A DNA stretch of 64,000 bases from assembly GCF_036588685.1 (NCBI RefSeq), contig NW_026963314.1, positions 2,225,001 to 2,289,000 on the forward strand, in the 5' to 3' direction. Under the pieces are notes generated by a model, which was not told where the DNA came from, made no database searches, and was given only the letters and a program-made list of their open reading frames with translations. The position numbers were made by a program, and so were the translations under genes. The DNA is from Mytilus trossulus. Lineage: Eukaryota; Mollusca; Bivalvia; Mytilida; Mytilidae. Every line of letters begins with the position of its first letter. Position 1 is the first letter of the stretch. This document shows, piece by piece, positions 35,900 through 47,899 of the stretch.

Positions 35900-37350
35900 A
35901 ATATAAGTCTATATTTATAAAAATTATAGTAAAATTAGTGTTAACTTTTACTTTTGCCATTTCATTTACATATACATGTAACATGTTATGTTACAATATC
36001 GATAACGTTCTTGTTGTTTAAAATTCTTTTAAGATGTAATTTAATGATCGATGAAAACGTCATGGCTGGTTGATAAATGTTTTACGGAATATAATCTAAT
36101 AAAGATTCAGTTTATTACCTTTTAAATTATATTCTAAAATTACACAACTCTTGCATATAGATTTCTACTTAAATTGCCACAATAATAAATAAATCTTGAG
36201 GATATATTTTAGCGACTAAATAAAATAAACACAAGGACTTCTTAACTTTTTATAATAATGATGAAACAGAATAATTGAAATTTATATTTTACCCGACATT
36301 ATCCCAGTCAAATAAGTTTCCGTCATATAACAAACATTAACTTTGTTGACAGTTTTAGAAAATAAGAAACCTTAGGCTTTCCACCACTGCATTTTCTTCT
36401 ACTTTGGCGGTTCCAAGCCTGGTTTGAAACAACTAAAACAACAATCGTACAAGATATAACCTCAAAACAATTACAACTGTTACAGCAATTGTACAATTGT
36501 TTAATTAATCCTAAAACAATTACGAATAGCAAGCAGGGAAAATAGGTTTATTTGAGATCTAAAGACAAAATATTATAAGCAAATCAAAAGCGAAACTGAA
36601 AAACAATAATTGTTAAAGAAAATGTACAGATGGTTTGTGTTGCATTACTCATGTTACTTCTTACACCATGTATTTAATGTCAGTTTGAAGCCTTTACAGG
36701 TCTCAGTTACAGGTAACAATATTTTATTAAAAGGTACAAATCTGTATAATTTCTTTTTGATTTTTTTGTGGAAAATTTGCTTGTTCATATCATCCAAATT
36801 TATAAAATATATCTAATATTTTTAATATTTTTTTAACTTACCTTTCTTTGTTAAGTTTAAAATTCAGAATAAACTTAATCCAGCATTAATATAACATTTT
36901 TTAAAACGAAAGCAAAAATTGGAAAACCAAAAATGATTGAGGAAGTTAATTGGCAAGTATCCAGTTTATCTATTTATTACCCTTGACCCGGAAATTATCC
37001 TTTGTTATTTATACGATTTTAAATGGTAAGATAAATTGTTTATTTTAATACATTTGTAGCGAATGTAAGGGTTTGTTTATGATTTAAATTAGAAAGTGAC
37101 GAGACGGACTTTTAATTTTTTAGTCACACTTTAAATAATAACTATATTTTTTTTGTAATTTAGTATGAAAATATCGAGATAAAAAATGACAATGATAAAA
37201 CAACCTTACGGCTATTGACATAATAACCAAATGTTTGACATCACATCGCGCAAAATGTTAACATTTTGATAAATTGTTTTTTTTTTTCGATGGCTATATG
37301 CGCTATATTTGTGCACATGAATTTCTGCTGTTCTCTTTTGACACACTTCA
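35900..37350. other. Intergenic AT-rich stretch
   Basis: Between the MIB2-like start and the secreted-protein gene. The only candidate is the optional small exon at 36293-36326, which could be a first exon of the MIB2-like gene. Confidence 0.35.
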
Positions 37351-37359
37351 TCCTGTTTC

Positions 37360-37660
37360 AACATTAACCTCATTGCATGTTCAGCGCTTTCAAACAGGTA
37401 TAATTCAACTGCGAGTACCTTCAGATCTGTACTAAGTGTCTGTTTTGTTGTTGGGATGTACAATTAGGCAGCAACCATTTGATTTTCGGGGGGGGGGGGG
37501 GCAATGGATTTTTCCCGAACAACCTTTTATAGCCAAGTATACGGTATAAGCTTTTCTTCATTGTTGAAGCACTACGGTTGTCTTTAATTGATTATATCCA
37601 CATTAATTGAAATTAGGAGTTAATTGTCTACTTGAAAATTATACCACCTTTTTTTTTAAA
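37360..37660. mobile_element. Family C-related fragments
   Basis: aactgcgagtaccttcagat also occurs (slightly changed) at 46998, in front of a complete family C copy. A decayed family C tail follows (cttttatagccaagtatacgg, cattgttgaagcactacgg). A run of about 12 G lies at 37491-37502. Confidence 0.5.
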
Positions 37661-38299
37661 TATTTGCCACTGAACGTTAAGCAATGAATTGTTCGAAGTG
37701 ATTGAAACCCAGTCGGCCGCAATCCCTGGACATCTTGGCGATGTCACTTTATTTTCTACTTATGCTATTGAATGTTTTTCACCTCTCTTGAAAGCTGAAA
37801 TGTTTTATTTTGTTTTATTATTTTACTGTAAATATGAAGAAAATGTACATGAAAAATAACACAGTGACTGTAACAATTTCATTAGCCAGAAGAGCTTTTC
37901 TTCTACCTCATTGTGTACGCTCAAATCACGTCAATTGAAATACAGGGGTGTTTGAATACGTAGACACTTTGTAAGTTTTACTGTTGCTGTCAAGTATGTA
38001 AGGTTTTGATTGAGAATAGCGCTTTTATATGTGTTGATTTCAAACCTGATATAATACATTAAAGGAAGCAGTGTAACCGATTTTGTAGATGATAGAACAA
38101 AAGCACCACTACCGCCACCACCCCTACCCAAAGTAATTAAGGGAACCTGTGTAATAGAAATGTGTGTGCTCCGTCTGACCAACCCTGCCAACGTTGTGCA
38201 TCCGTTTGTCTGTTGCGAATGTGCAAGCATCCGCGGCCAATTGGAACTGGGACGTTAACTCCGATGTTAGAGATTGCCAGGTTCTCTGTTCGTTAATGG

Positions 38300-39190
38300 A
38301 TATTGCAATAACTCTATGAGCGGTCCGCAGTTAGTCTGTTGCAATTATTTATTTTTATATATCTTCTTCAGAACCGTGGAACAGAAACAATTACTTCTTA
38401 CTTTTCTACAACACCTGATTATTATAACAGACGGACGTACATACATGTTTCTCGTTTCTCGTTTTTATATAGATTATAGACCGTTGATTTTCTCGTTTGA
38501 ATGGTTTTACGCTAGTAATTTTTGGGGCTCCTTTATACATGTAGCTTGCTGTTCGGTGTGAGCCTAGGCTCCGTGTTTAAGACCGTACCTTAACCTATAA
38601 TGGTTTGCTTTTATAATTGTGACTTGGATGGAGACTTGTTTTATTGTCACTCATAACACATCTTCCTATATCTATAAATGTAAATTAGTGTGGCCTCTAC
38701 TTTAGAATCCTGGAATAAAATCAGTTACTGCCTATCTTTGTAGAGCACATGAGGGGTGTTCTGAACCACAGACACACAGTTGAAAATGAGTATGCCCTCT
38801 TATTTAGAAAAGGGGAACAGAAACAGTAACTACCTACCGTCCTACCTCACCTAATTTATTTTGTGCCCTATACTTAAAATCCGTAAAATAGAAACAATTA
38901 CTGCATACCCTTCTAGAGCACCTTAGTTCTGTAACAGACAGACGGACAGCTAAAAATTAGTAATTATAGCCTCTACGTTTAAACAATGGAACAGAGCCAT
39001 TTCTGATGTTGACCGATCTACAGCACCTATGTTATGTTACGGACGGAGAGCCGTTACTGATGTATACGAATCCCTTCTAGAACACATTAATTTACATTAC
39101 AGGAGTTGTGTTACGGATGGATATATATTTATATAAATTAGTATGATCTCTTATTTAAAGAATTGGAACCGAAATGTTTACTGCTGATAC
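38300..39190. repeat. Diverged tandem repeat of about 110-120 bp
   Basis: Copies share ggaacagaaacaattactgc, cttctagagcacct, acagacggacg and attagtatggcctctta in diverged form, at about 38350, 38690, 38800, 38880, 38980 and 39050. A family B tail (38450-38685) has inserted between the first and second copies. Confidence 0.55.
38450..38685 (+). mobile_element. Family B tail
   Basis: Contains ttctcgtttctcgttttta, gttcggtgtgagcctaggct and cctataatggtttgctttta, ending at cacatcttcctatatctata. Confidence 0.65.
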
Positions 39191-39612
39191 TTCTGATTTC
39201 AATACGGTTTTCGTTAACTTGGGTTCATTTTAATGAATACTGTGTCGTCTTTGATGAGGTCTATATCATTCATGTCTGTCTATTTACAATGTTGTTGTAT
39301 GAAATTTGTTTTTCATTGTTAGTTTTGATGGACCACTGTAGCAGTACACTGTGCATAGATATGACAAACGAACTGAATAATTGAGGGTCTGGATGGGGTT
39401 AACATAATACAGAATAATGTTCAGAATTAAGGGTCAAAACAAATAAGAATAGAGAAAAATAGGCGGAATTCATTAAAAATAAAGAATAATGGCATTAAAA
39501 ATGTAAGATTACTCTTATTAAAGAACCCCATATCCCAAACCTCACGATATACATGTATCGCTTTTTTTTCAACTTTGAATATTATAATACTAATAAGACA
39601 ATAAGATATAAT

Positions 39613-39638
39613 TTTATTTGCTGAACTTTATTTTTATT
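39613..39638 (-). terminator. Poly(A) signals of the secreted-protein gene
   Basis: AATAAA on the minus strand occurs at 39633-39638, 39627-39632 and 39613-39618, 89-114 bp after the stop codon. Confidence 0.6.
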
Positions 39639-39726
39639 AATTATATTGTTGAAATAGGCTAACTTCCAGTTGTCTTATCTTTCTTTTAGTCTTTATCTGA
39701 ATGTTTCTCCTTTCATGGTTCACCAG

Positions 39727-40007
39727 TTACATCACCGCTTGAGCCATATCAATCTGTCCGTAGGGTGTCGGCACTGTTACCTGGATCTGTTTAGTTATAT
39801 TAAAACCAAGCAGCAACAGTTCGTGTGACGTAATGGTGGCTTTGGCACACTTTCCACTACCTGGTATCATCACAACTTGTTTTGTGAGTTGAGATGTAGA
39901 AAAGGGACCCAGTCCTGTGATTGTTACAGGAGTACTATGATCTATTTCGGAAACCACTACAGTAATTGGTTTTCCTGTAGTCTCAGATTCTTTATTCAAA
40001 ATGCCTT
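39727..40007 (-). CDS. Secreted-protein exon 3: strand-rich C-terminus
   Basis: The acceptor is cttttttttcag-like, with a strong pyrimidine tract. Encodes EGILNKESETTGKPITVVV, then STPVTITGLGPFSTSQL, and ends GQIDMAQAVM followed by TAA. Confidence 0.75.
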
Positions 40008-43000
40008 CTGAAAAAAAGGAAATAATACTTCTGTTTTTTAAGATTATTTTACTTTTATTTTTAATCATTTATTTCTTGGGATATTGGCAGTGAATATATA
40101 TCTGTGGTCCCAAAATATTCTAGCAATATTTATACAACTGTTCAAAAGAATGAATATCAAAGGATACATGCCTTGAATAAAAAATAAAATATGAAGAAGA
40201 ATTCTGAAGATACGACTAAATACCCTTCTGAAGAATTGTAATAAGCTTTGATGTGTCCAAGTTATAAATCAGAATATTTCTAGAACGGTAAATGACTTAC
40301 AAATTTATCTCTGTCTTCTTGTGATGGTTTTTGTCATTGTGTATGATTTTGTTTTAATTTTGATCACGCAAATCCAAGTGAAGATACAAACATTGGACGG
40401 ATGGACGGAAAACAGACAAAAATGACCTTGAACGCCCCGGCAGGGTCATATTACAGCACCCAAAAGTCAATCATTACCTTAACAACAGTTTAAAATCGAG
40501 CAACAATAACCAAGAGGATGCATATGAGGTATAGTAGCCAAATGATCAATAAACCAGACATACTATTTTCTTCTGAAAGTGTCCCTACCAAGTCAGTTAC
40601 ATGTACATGGCAGTAGTTTTAACTTGTTCGGATAATTGACAGCCTTTTATTGTCGGGTTGTGTGAACTATTTTTGTTATCCTTGTTTTACTATCATCTTT
40701 CATTTGAAAACTAATGCATGTACAATGTATCTATATCAGAAAAATAATGAACTGATATTTTTTTTAATTTAGAACAACCATTGCCGTATAAGAATTCTTT
40801 ATAAATTTTCACACATAAGAAGGCAAATACAATGGCCGCATTAAAGAAAGTGTGAAATAAATGCTAATGAAATGTCTACAAAAGACCAAATGACACCGAA
40901 ATGAAAAACTATAGGTCACCGTACGGCCTTCACAATGACCAAAGCCAATATCGCATAGTCAGCTTAAAAAAGCCCCGAAATGACAAATGTAAAAGAATAA
41001 AACAACGACCATGTTCTTCATCAGCATTGCCTTATATGAATTCTCAAGAAATTTTCACACACTATTTCTGTATTCTATTTCATACGTCAAGCTTAATCAA
41101 ATATAAATATCGGTCTAATGTTTACAGAGATGTTATAACCAGTAAAGGCAATCAAGCATATTATCAATTTCATTTATTGTCAACCAAAATCTCAAAAACC
41201 AAGACTTTGAATCATTGTATGGTATTATTTAGGTTTTAAATTTATTTGCCTAAACTTGAAATAGGATGTTAAGATCCGATATCATTTTCTAAAATAAGAA
41301 ATACAGTTTCTGTTCGATAAAACTATATGTATATTCCTACACCTAGGTACAGATTGTATCACCAATATTTGTAACTAGATTTCGTTTTATTTTTCATTTT
41401 CTCAACATTCCTAAATAATTTTGTTTTAATTTCAACATCATTTATTCAATCGCAACAAATAAATCATGTGTGGACAAGACGGGCGTTCACATAAAAGCCC
41501 TTAAAATGTTTGCAGTTCTGATTCGTTTTTGTTTGTTTGTTAGATTTTATGAAAAACATACATATGCTTTGCTATTGATTGTTTTTTCTATCTAAAGTCT
41601 ATTGTAAATTATATAAGAATGTAGTACTTACCTTGATCTACCAGAAGAAATCTTTGGGGATCCCCACTATGATATAGTTCCATGGCCAGGATTTTTAAGC
41701 AAGATGAGAAAGTATTCTGTCCTCGGTAACTGTCGTCTCTAATGCCCTGTACTGTTTCACTTCTTTTTACATGTTGCCAATTCCAAGCTAAAACAATTAG
41801 ATTCATGTTGCTTATTCTTTACCTTTCTATGTTGTGTCAAGTGTACTATTGTTTGTCTGTTTGTCTTTTTCATTTTTAGCCATGCCGTTGTCACTGTATT
41901 TTCGATTTATGAGTTTGACTGTCCCTGTGGTATATTTCGTCCCTCTTTTTTATCAATCTTAATATTCTATTGTAAGTAAGCAATTGACCTACGGATTTTA
42001 TTTAAAAACATTTTTGGTACCAGGAATCAAATGCTAGTAGCACAACACTGACGATCCAGTATACAGTACTGCAAACAAAAACAAAACTGGAAATCAATAT
42101 CTAATATCCGGCAGACATACTAACCAACAACCAACAAAACTCCAGAATCAAGTTGATACAGGAACTGGTGTTATCACCAACACAAACCTACTGATGTTTC
42201 ATTTGTTGCTTATAAGTGGGACATAATCGTGTCAGCTGAGATACACAAACGTCATTAGATAAGGGAGACAGAACGATCATTCTTATGAATGGAAAGTTTA
42301 CAGGAATAGTAAACCATCAACATTATTACATACCCACAAATCATGATTGATCAATATCTTACAAAGACCATCAACATTATTACATACCCACAAATCATGA
42401 TTGATCAATATCTTACAAATCCTTAGATATAGGAAGATGTGGTGTGAGTGCCAATGAGACAACTCTCCATCCAAATAAAAATTAAAAAAATAAACCATTA
42501 TAGGTTAAAGTACGGCCTTCAACACGGAGCCTTGGCTCACACCGAACAACAAGCTTTAAAGGGCCCCAAAATTACTAGTGTAAAACCATTCAAACGGGAA
42601 AACCAACGGTCTGATCTATATAAACAAAACGAGAAACGAGAAACACGTATATATTACATAAACAAACGACAACTACTGTACATCAGATTCCTGACTTAGG
42701 ACAGGTGCAAACATTTGCAGCGGGATTAAACGTTTTAATGGGCCCAAACCTTCTCCCTTTTTCTGAAACAATAGCATAACATCACAACATATAAAAACAT
42801 ACGATAAAATATCAATTGGCAGACTTAACTCAATCAAAAAACGTATGATTACACAATGAACGAATAAATTTGATCTGCGATATCTGAATACAAATGCACA
42901 GTTAATTAAATATTAGAGACAAACATTCATGACCAAAAGGCTTACAAACAAATTCAAACACACTGAGAAATATTTAACCAATCAATGTTCACTTTAGAAA

Positions 43001-45666
43001 AAAACCGGTTTTTTATAATCTTGAAGTTTATACAAATGTTGTAAGAATAAGTGAAAAATTGAAGATATTACAAATAATCAAAGCTGGTATACAAGAAAGA
43101 TCCATATAAATAAAAAATGACAAAAAAGCATTATAAACAGTATCTACAGGTCGAATTAACAAGAAAATACGATTTGAGAGTACTCGCAGTTACTGACAGC
43201 TAGTTAAAAGCCAAAACCAATTAATAGTAAAAAATCATGCATCAGAGACTAAAATCGACTAAAACACATCACAGGGATTTAGTATTTTAACGTCATTAAT
43301 AGTCAAAGAAGACATGACTTGTGCAATGCCAAAAATAAATGTATCGACAGGTAGTAGTATAGTGAAGTTACTACTTCTATAGAAATAAAAGTTAACGTGG
43401 CTGTGTCCCCTATACATCTCGCCTCAAAAGATAATGAAATTTAGTTATGTTTTAATTTGCTAATGACAAAATCAATATTAGTGCCAATGTGAACTATATT
43501 CAGAGATCTAATTACAATATTGGTACGATAACCCTTACTAATAAGTTTGTTTAAAGGTTCGATGAGTTTACAAGGATCACATAGTGATTTCCTCGCTTTA
43601 AGTACAATATTACCATAAAATTGCATACAAATAGTAGTATAAAACAACTCATTGTAAAGGTCGAATTGTACGCCAGATATATGTTTGATCTTCAAAAGGC
43701 GTGTCAGTGACATCAAATAAAAAAATAAAGAAAAAGCAGAACTATGTAAGAAATCGAAAAGCATTTAGAACCCAAATTGAAAAAGAGAACTGTACAGTAT
43801 ATGAAATTAAATATTTGTGAAAATGAAAAAGAAAATATAAGTATTTCACATTTAAATCAATTGTAAACTACTTATTTCAATAATTAAACATTAATTAGTC
43901 CGATAATAGAAGATGCGGTATGAGTGATAATTTTCCATCCAAGTCACAATTTGTAAAATGTAAACAAAAATAGGTAAAGTACTTACATGGATGTAAATCT
44001 CTATTCGTCCATCGTGGTGTTCCCTTACTTTCCTGTAACAGTACCAATAGAGTAAAATTACTTACATGGATATAAATCTCTATTGGTCCATCGTGGTGTT
44101 CCCCTGCTTTCCTTTAACAGTACAAGTAGAATTAAAGTACTTACATGGATATAAATCTCTATTCGTCCATCGTGGTGTTCCCTTACTTTCCTTTAACAGT
44201 ACAAGTAGAATTAAAGTACTTACATGGATATAAATCTCTATTCGTCCATCGTGGTGTTCCCCTGCTTTCCTTTAACAGTACAAGTAGAATTAAAGTACTT
44301 ACATGGATATAAATCTCTATTCGTCCATCGTGGTGTTCCCTTACTTTCCTTTAACAGTACAAGTAGAATTAAAGTACTTACATGGATATAAATCTCTATT
44401 GGTCCATCGTGGTGTTCCCTTACTTTCCTTTAACAGTACAAGTAGAATTAAAGTACTTACATGGATATAAATCTCTATTGGTCCATCGTGGTGTTCCCTT
44501 ACTTTCCTTTAACAGTACAAGTAGAATTAAAGTACTTACATGGATATAAATCTCTATTCGTCCATCGTGGTGTTCCCTTACTTTCCTTTAACAGTACAAG
44601 TAGAATTAAAGTACTTACATGGATATAAATCTCTATTGGTCCATCGTGGTGTTCCCCTGCTTTCCTTTAACAGTACAAGTATAATTAAAGTACTTACATG
44701 GATATAAATCTCTATTCGTCCATCGTGGTGTTCCCTTACTTTCCTTTAACAGTACAAGTAGAATTAAAGTACTTACATGGATATAAATCTCTATTCGTCC
44801 ATCGTGGTGTTCCCTTACTTTCCTGTAACAGTACAAGTAGAATTAAAGTACTTACATGGATATAAATCTCTATTCGTCCATCGTGGTGTTTCCTTACTTT
44901 CCTGTAACAGTACCAGTAGAGTAAAAATTACTTACATGGATATAAATCTCTATTCGTCCATCGTGGTGTTCCCTTACTTTCCTTTAACAGTACAAGTAGA
45001 ATTAAAGTACTTACATGGATATAAATCTCTATTCGTCCATCGTGGTGTTCCCTTACTTTCCTGTAACAATACCAGTAGAGTAAAAATTACTTACATGGAT
45101 ATAAATCTCTATTCGTCCATCGTGGTGTTCCCTTACTTTCCTTTAACAGTACAAGTAGAATTAAAGTACTTACATGGATATAAATCTCTATTCGTCCATC
45201 GTGGTGTTCCCTTACTTTCCTTTAACAGTACAAGTAGAATTAAATTACTTACATGGATATAAATCTCTATTCGTCCATCGTGGTGTTCCCTTACTTTCCT
45301 TTAACAGTACAAGTAGAATTAAAGTACTTACATGGATATAAATCTCTATTCGTCCATCGTGGTGTTCCCTTACTTTCCTTTAACAGTACAAGTAGAATTA
45401 AAGTACTTACATGGATATAAATCTCTATTCGTCCATCGTGGTGTTCCCTTGCTTTCCTGTAACAATACCAGTAGAGTAAAAATTACTTACATGGATATAA
45501 ATCTCTATTCGTCCATCGTGGTGTTCCCTTACTTTCCTTTAACAGTACCAGGAGAGTTAAAGTACTTACATGGATATAAATCTCTGTTCGTCCATCTTGG
45601 TGTCCCCTTACTTTCCTTTAACAGTACCAATAGAGTTAAAGTGAGGATCATCTTTACACATTCCAT
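39727..45666 (-). CDS. Unrecognised secreted protein, three exons
   Basis: Exons 45570-45666, 41632-41787 and 39727-40007 join in phase (1 and 1) into 177 residues; all junctions are GT/AG. The start MECVKMILTLTLLVLLKESK looks like a signal peptide, with cleavage expected near residue 20. The mature part has two cysteines (62 and 138), which could form one disulfide. It also has a KR pair at 40-41, one N-glycosylation motif (NIT, 154) and a strand-rich C-terminal half (PITVVVSEID; KQVVMIPGSGKC; KQIQVTVPTPYGQ). No family is recognised. A TATA box lies 56 bp before the ATG and AATAAA follows the stop. Intron 1 holds a 79-bp array made from exon 1. Confidence 0.7.
40860..40995 (-). mobile_element. 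Family C tail in the secreted-protein gene
   Basis: The plus strand shows ataggtcaccgtacggcctt and gcatagtcagctt, the inverse of a family C tail. It lies in intron 2. Confidence 0.55.
41632..41787 (-). CDS. Secreted-protein exon 2
   Basis: Encodes SWNWQHVKRSETVQGIRDDS and CLKILAMELYHSGDPQRFLL. Acceptor tgttttag, donor CAAG|gtaagt; phase 1 on both sides. Confidence 0.72.
41810..41955 (+). mobile_element. Family A tail fragment
   Basis: Contains ttctatgttgtgtcaagtgt, tttagccatgccgttgtcac and ggtatatttcgtccctc. It begins about 25 bp from the acceptor of secreted-protein exon 2. Confidence 0.6.
42425..43770 (-). mobile_element. Family B retroelement, 5'-truncated inverted copy
   Basis: This is the inverse of 52010-53225 with few differences. 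It includes the last 60 codons of the reverse-transcriptase ORF (VLKARKSLCDPCKLIEPLNK to SKLKHN) and the whole tail. Upstream of FYGN (43622-43770) the sequence departs from the 51-kb copy and reads KHISGVQFDLYNELFYTTIC. It lies in intron 1 of the secreted-protein gene, in the same orientation as the gene. Confidence 0.75.
43981..45560 (-). repeat. 79-bp array of a signal-peptide exon fragment
   Basis: About 20 units of 78-80 bp. On the minus strand each reads actttaattctacttgtact, gttaaaggaaagtaagggaa, caccacgatggacgaataga, gatttatatccatgtaagt. In frame with exon 1 this spells LILLVLLKESKGTPRW and TNRDLYP, then a consensus donor. At least three units have ttacag instead of ttaaag before GAAAG, making a better acceptor and hence a 46-nt exon-like block. 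No unit contains the start codon. The source exon at 45570-45666 is the last member. Confidence 0.9.
45570..45666 (-). CDS. Secreted-protein exon 1: signal peptide
   Basis: Thirty-two codons plus one base: the hydrophobic core ILTLTLLVLL, then TPRWTNRDLYP. The context AAACATGG fits a good start. Donor CCAT|gtaagt. The 3' two-thirds of this exon with its donor is the source of the array at 43981-45560. Confidence 0.72.
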
Positions 45667-45721
45667 GTTTATCTCTTCCTATATTCAACTGTCTCCCGTG
45701 GACAATGTTTAGACTTCATCA

Positions 45722-45728
45722 TTATATA
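45722..45728 (-). promoter_or_regulatory. TATA box of the secreted-protein gene
   Basis: TATATAA on the minus strand, 56 bp upstream of the ATG. This predicts transcription starting near 45697 with a 5' UTR of about 30 nt. Confidence 0.5.
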
Positions 45729-45734
45729 TAATGG

Positions 45735-46520
45735 AGCGTTTTCCATTTTTTTGGTTTATGTAATCCGTTGGCGTCACTAAAGACTAGGATACTAGACACA
45801 GTACAATAGAATTTATAACCAGTCTTTTATTTCAAAATAGAAAATATCTTATTTTCAGACAATAAACACACTGAAGGTGGAGTTTGTATGGTTGTCTTTT
45901 GTTTGGCCGTCTGAAATAATTTTTCATTCATCTAGGATGAGTTGCTGCACATGCATTTGTGTTAATAAGCACTAAAAGAAAAATATGTACAGCGTGCTTT
46001 GTTTCCAATCAGTTGATTTACGACTTCAAACTGCAGACCCTTACTGAAAATGTTGATGTCAGCTTCATGTGTTTAGAAAAAAGAACGTTATTGTCCATAT
46101 TTGCTTTATTTATGTTTACAAAATCCCGAGCATATTTCTTTATTCTGACGTTGAATTAAACTACAATTAGGTGCGGGGATGGTAAGTACGCATCAAAACG
46201 TTAGTGCAAAACTATTTTACCATCCCTTTTCATTACTTGTCTTTTTTATTAAGATAACTCATTTCAAGTTTGCACTTTTCTCCAAGTCGCAAAAAAACGA
46301 TTAATTTTCGTTTGTTCAGTCTTTAAAACTTAAATTGAGCAACTTATTAAACATACATGACTTTTACCTTATTGGTATTATTTAGATCTTATACCAATAG
46401 AAAGGAAATCTTGAATATGTTGGAATCTTCGTAAATAACAATTAATAGGCTATTGCACAGTATTATATGAACAGAACCATCGGAATAATAGGGGAAATGT
46501 GTTTAGTTTAAACATATTTA
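45735..46520. other. Intergenic stretch upstream of the secreted-protein gene
   Basis: Beyond the TATA box no recognised gene or repeat is present. Confidence 0.4.
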
Positions 46521-46526
46521 TTTATA

Positions 46527-46851
46527 GTGGATTGGGAAACAAGTTTTGCAACTTATATTAATCCCTTTCCACTTTACGGGTGCGAGTGCTGCCTTGTAGC
46601 GGCATTAGCCTACTCTTTTTCGAAATCTACAAGGGTGTCTTTAACGTGCAAGAGATGTGGCTCTGTCTTAACAAGGGCCAGCCATTTATCGTTCCCGTCC
46701 GACGGACTATCATCGTTTCCTCAACACCATACTCGCAAATGGTGTCAAGGGACAGCCGAAAATTGAGTTCCTGAAATTTTCATCCCAAACAGAAATCGAA
46801 CCAGGAACCTTTGTGTTAGTAGTCCGATGCACTAACCACTACACCAGGGTA
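46527..46851 (-). mobile_element. tRNA-derived SINE, minus strand
   Basis: On the minus strand box A (tggtgtagtggttagtgc) and box B (ggttcgatttc, diverged) are followed by a conserved body: ggctggcccttgttaagac, cacatctcttgcacgttaaa and aagagtaggctaatgccgct. I recall this body from bivalve SINEs. Not a functional tRNA. Confidence 0.75.
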
Positions 46852-46984
46852 ATGTGTTCCCAGTATCATAGGACAATAATGAAAATCTGACAAAATTTCG
46901 TAAACCTGAACTATGTTTTTTGGATGTGTACGGATTGATTGCTTAGTCTTAGAGGCATGATTTTTTATTAGTTGTTAATGGCTT

Positions 46985-47510
46985 TGAACTAGCTGTCAAA
47001 TAACTGCGAGTACTCTCAGATCTGTGCATTGTGTCTTTTTGTGTCGGGATGTATAAGTACCCGGCCACGTCCACTTGTATTTTTTGTCTATCTGATGAGT
47101 TAAGCCTGTTTCAACTGATTTTTATAGTTCGTTCTTATGTTGTACTGTTATACCACTGTCTATGGTTAGGGGGAGGGTTGGGATCCCGCTAACATGTTTA
47201 ACCCCGCCACATTATTTATGTATGTGCCTGTCCCAAGTTAGGAGCCTGTAAGTCAGTGGTTGTCGTTTGTTTATGTGTTACATATTTGTTTTTCGTTCAT
47301 TTTTTTTTTACATAAATAAGGCCGTTAGTATTCTCGTTTTAATTGTTTTACATTATCTTATCGGGGCCTTTTATAGCTGACTATATGCGGTATGGGATTT
47401 GCTTATTGTTGAAGGCCGTACGGTGACCTATAATTGGTAATATTTGTGTCATTTTGGTCTTTTGTGGATAGTTGTCTCATTGGCAATCATACCACATCTT
47501 CTTTTTATAT
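46985..47510 (+). mobile_element. Family C element tail, long copy
   Basis: Includes aactgcgagtactctcagat, agggggagggttgggatccc, aaccccgccacattatttat, ggccttttatagctgactat and ttgtctcattggcaatcata. Other family C fragments in the window are pieces of this. Confidence 0.7.
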
Positions 47511-47899
47511 GTAAATCCTAAAGGTTTAGAGTTAACAATCAAATTGAATGTAAATAACGTAAAATAGGGTAAGGATCTTGCTAAAACGTTGAATTAAAAA
47601 GCTGATTTGAGAACCTGTGAATATTCGTGTGTGATATTAATTAAAACTTCCTACCCAAACGAGAGACACCCAAAATTGCAAGGCAATAGATTCAATCTAT
47701 GGAATATGATAATGAGCTACGTCGATCTTATGCATTTTGTTGGGTAATTTATTTTTATTTCATCTGAAAATACACCAAGTATATATTGTGATATATAATT
47801 ATATAGTTATTTCATAATACATATATTGATATTAAATTTTTCAATAACAGTCTAAAATTAAAAAGATAGTTATGCTAACTGTTCTAAATTTTCTACTAG

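Noticed and set aside
36323..36532. Minus-strand frame with AWNRQSRRKCSGGKPK as a paralogous exon
   Set aside because: Only the first three residues and AG context resemble secreted-protein exon 2; the donor is weak and no neighbouring exons fit.
37212..37463. Minus-strand frame resembling secreted-protein exon 2 (LKVLAVELYLFES versus LKILAMELYHSG)
   Set aside because: The DNA matches a family C-related repeat also found at 46998, with no usable splice pair; the resemblance is short.
44777..45712. Plus-strand frames of 161 and 126 codons over the 79-bp array
   Set aside because: Antisense shadows of the duplicated signal-peptide exon; the minus strand explains them.
46527..46774. Plus-strand frames of 79 and 64 codons
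   Set aside because: They are read across the body of a minus-strand SINE that is recognisable by its conserved blocks.
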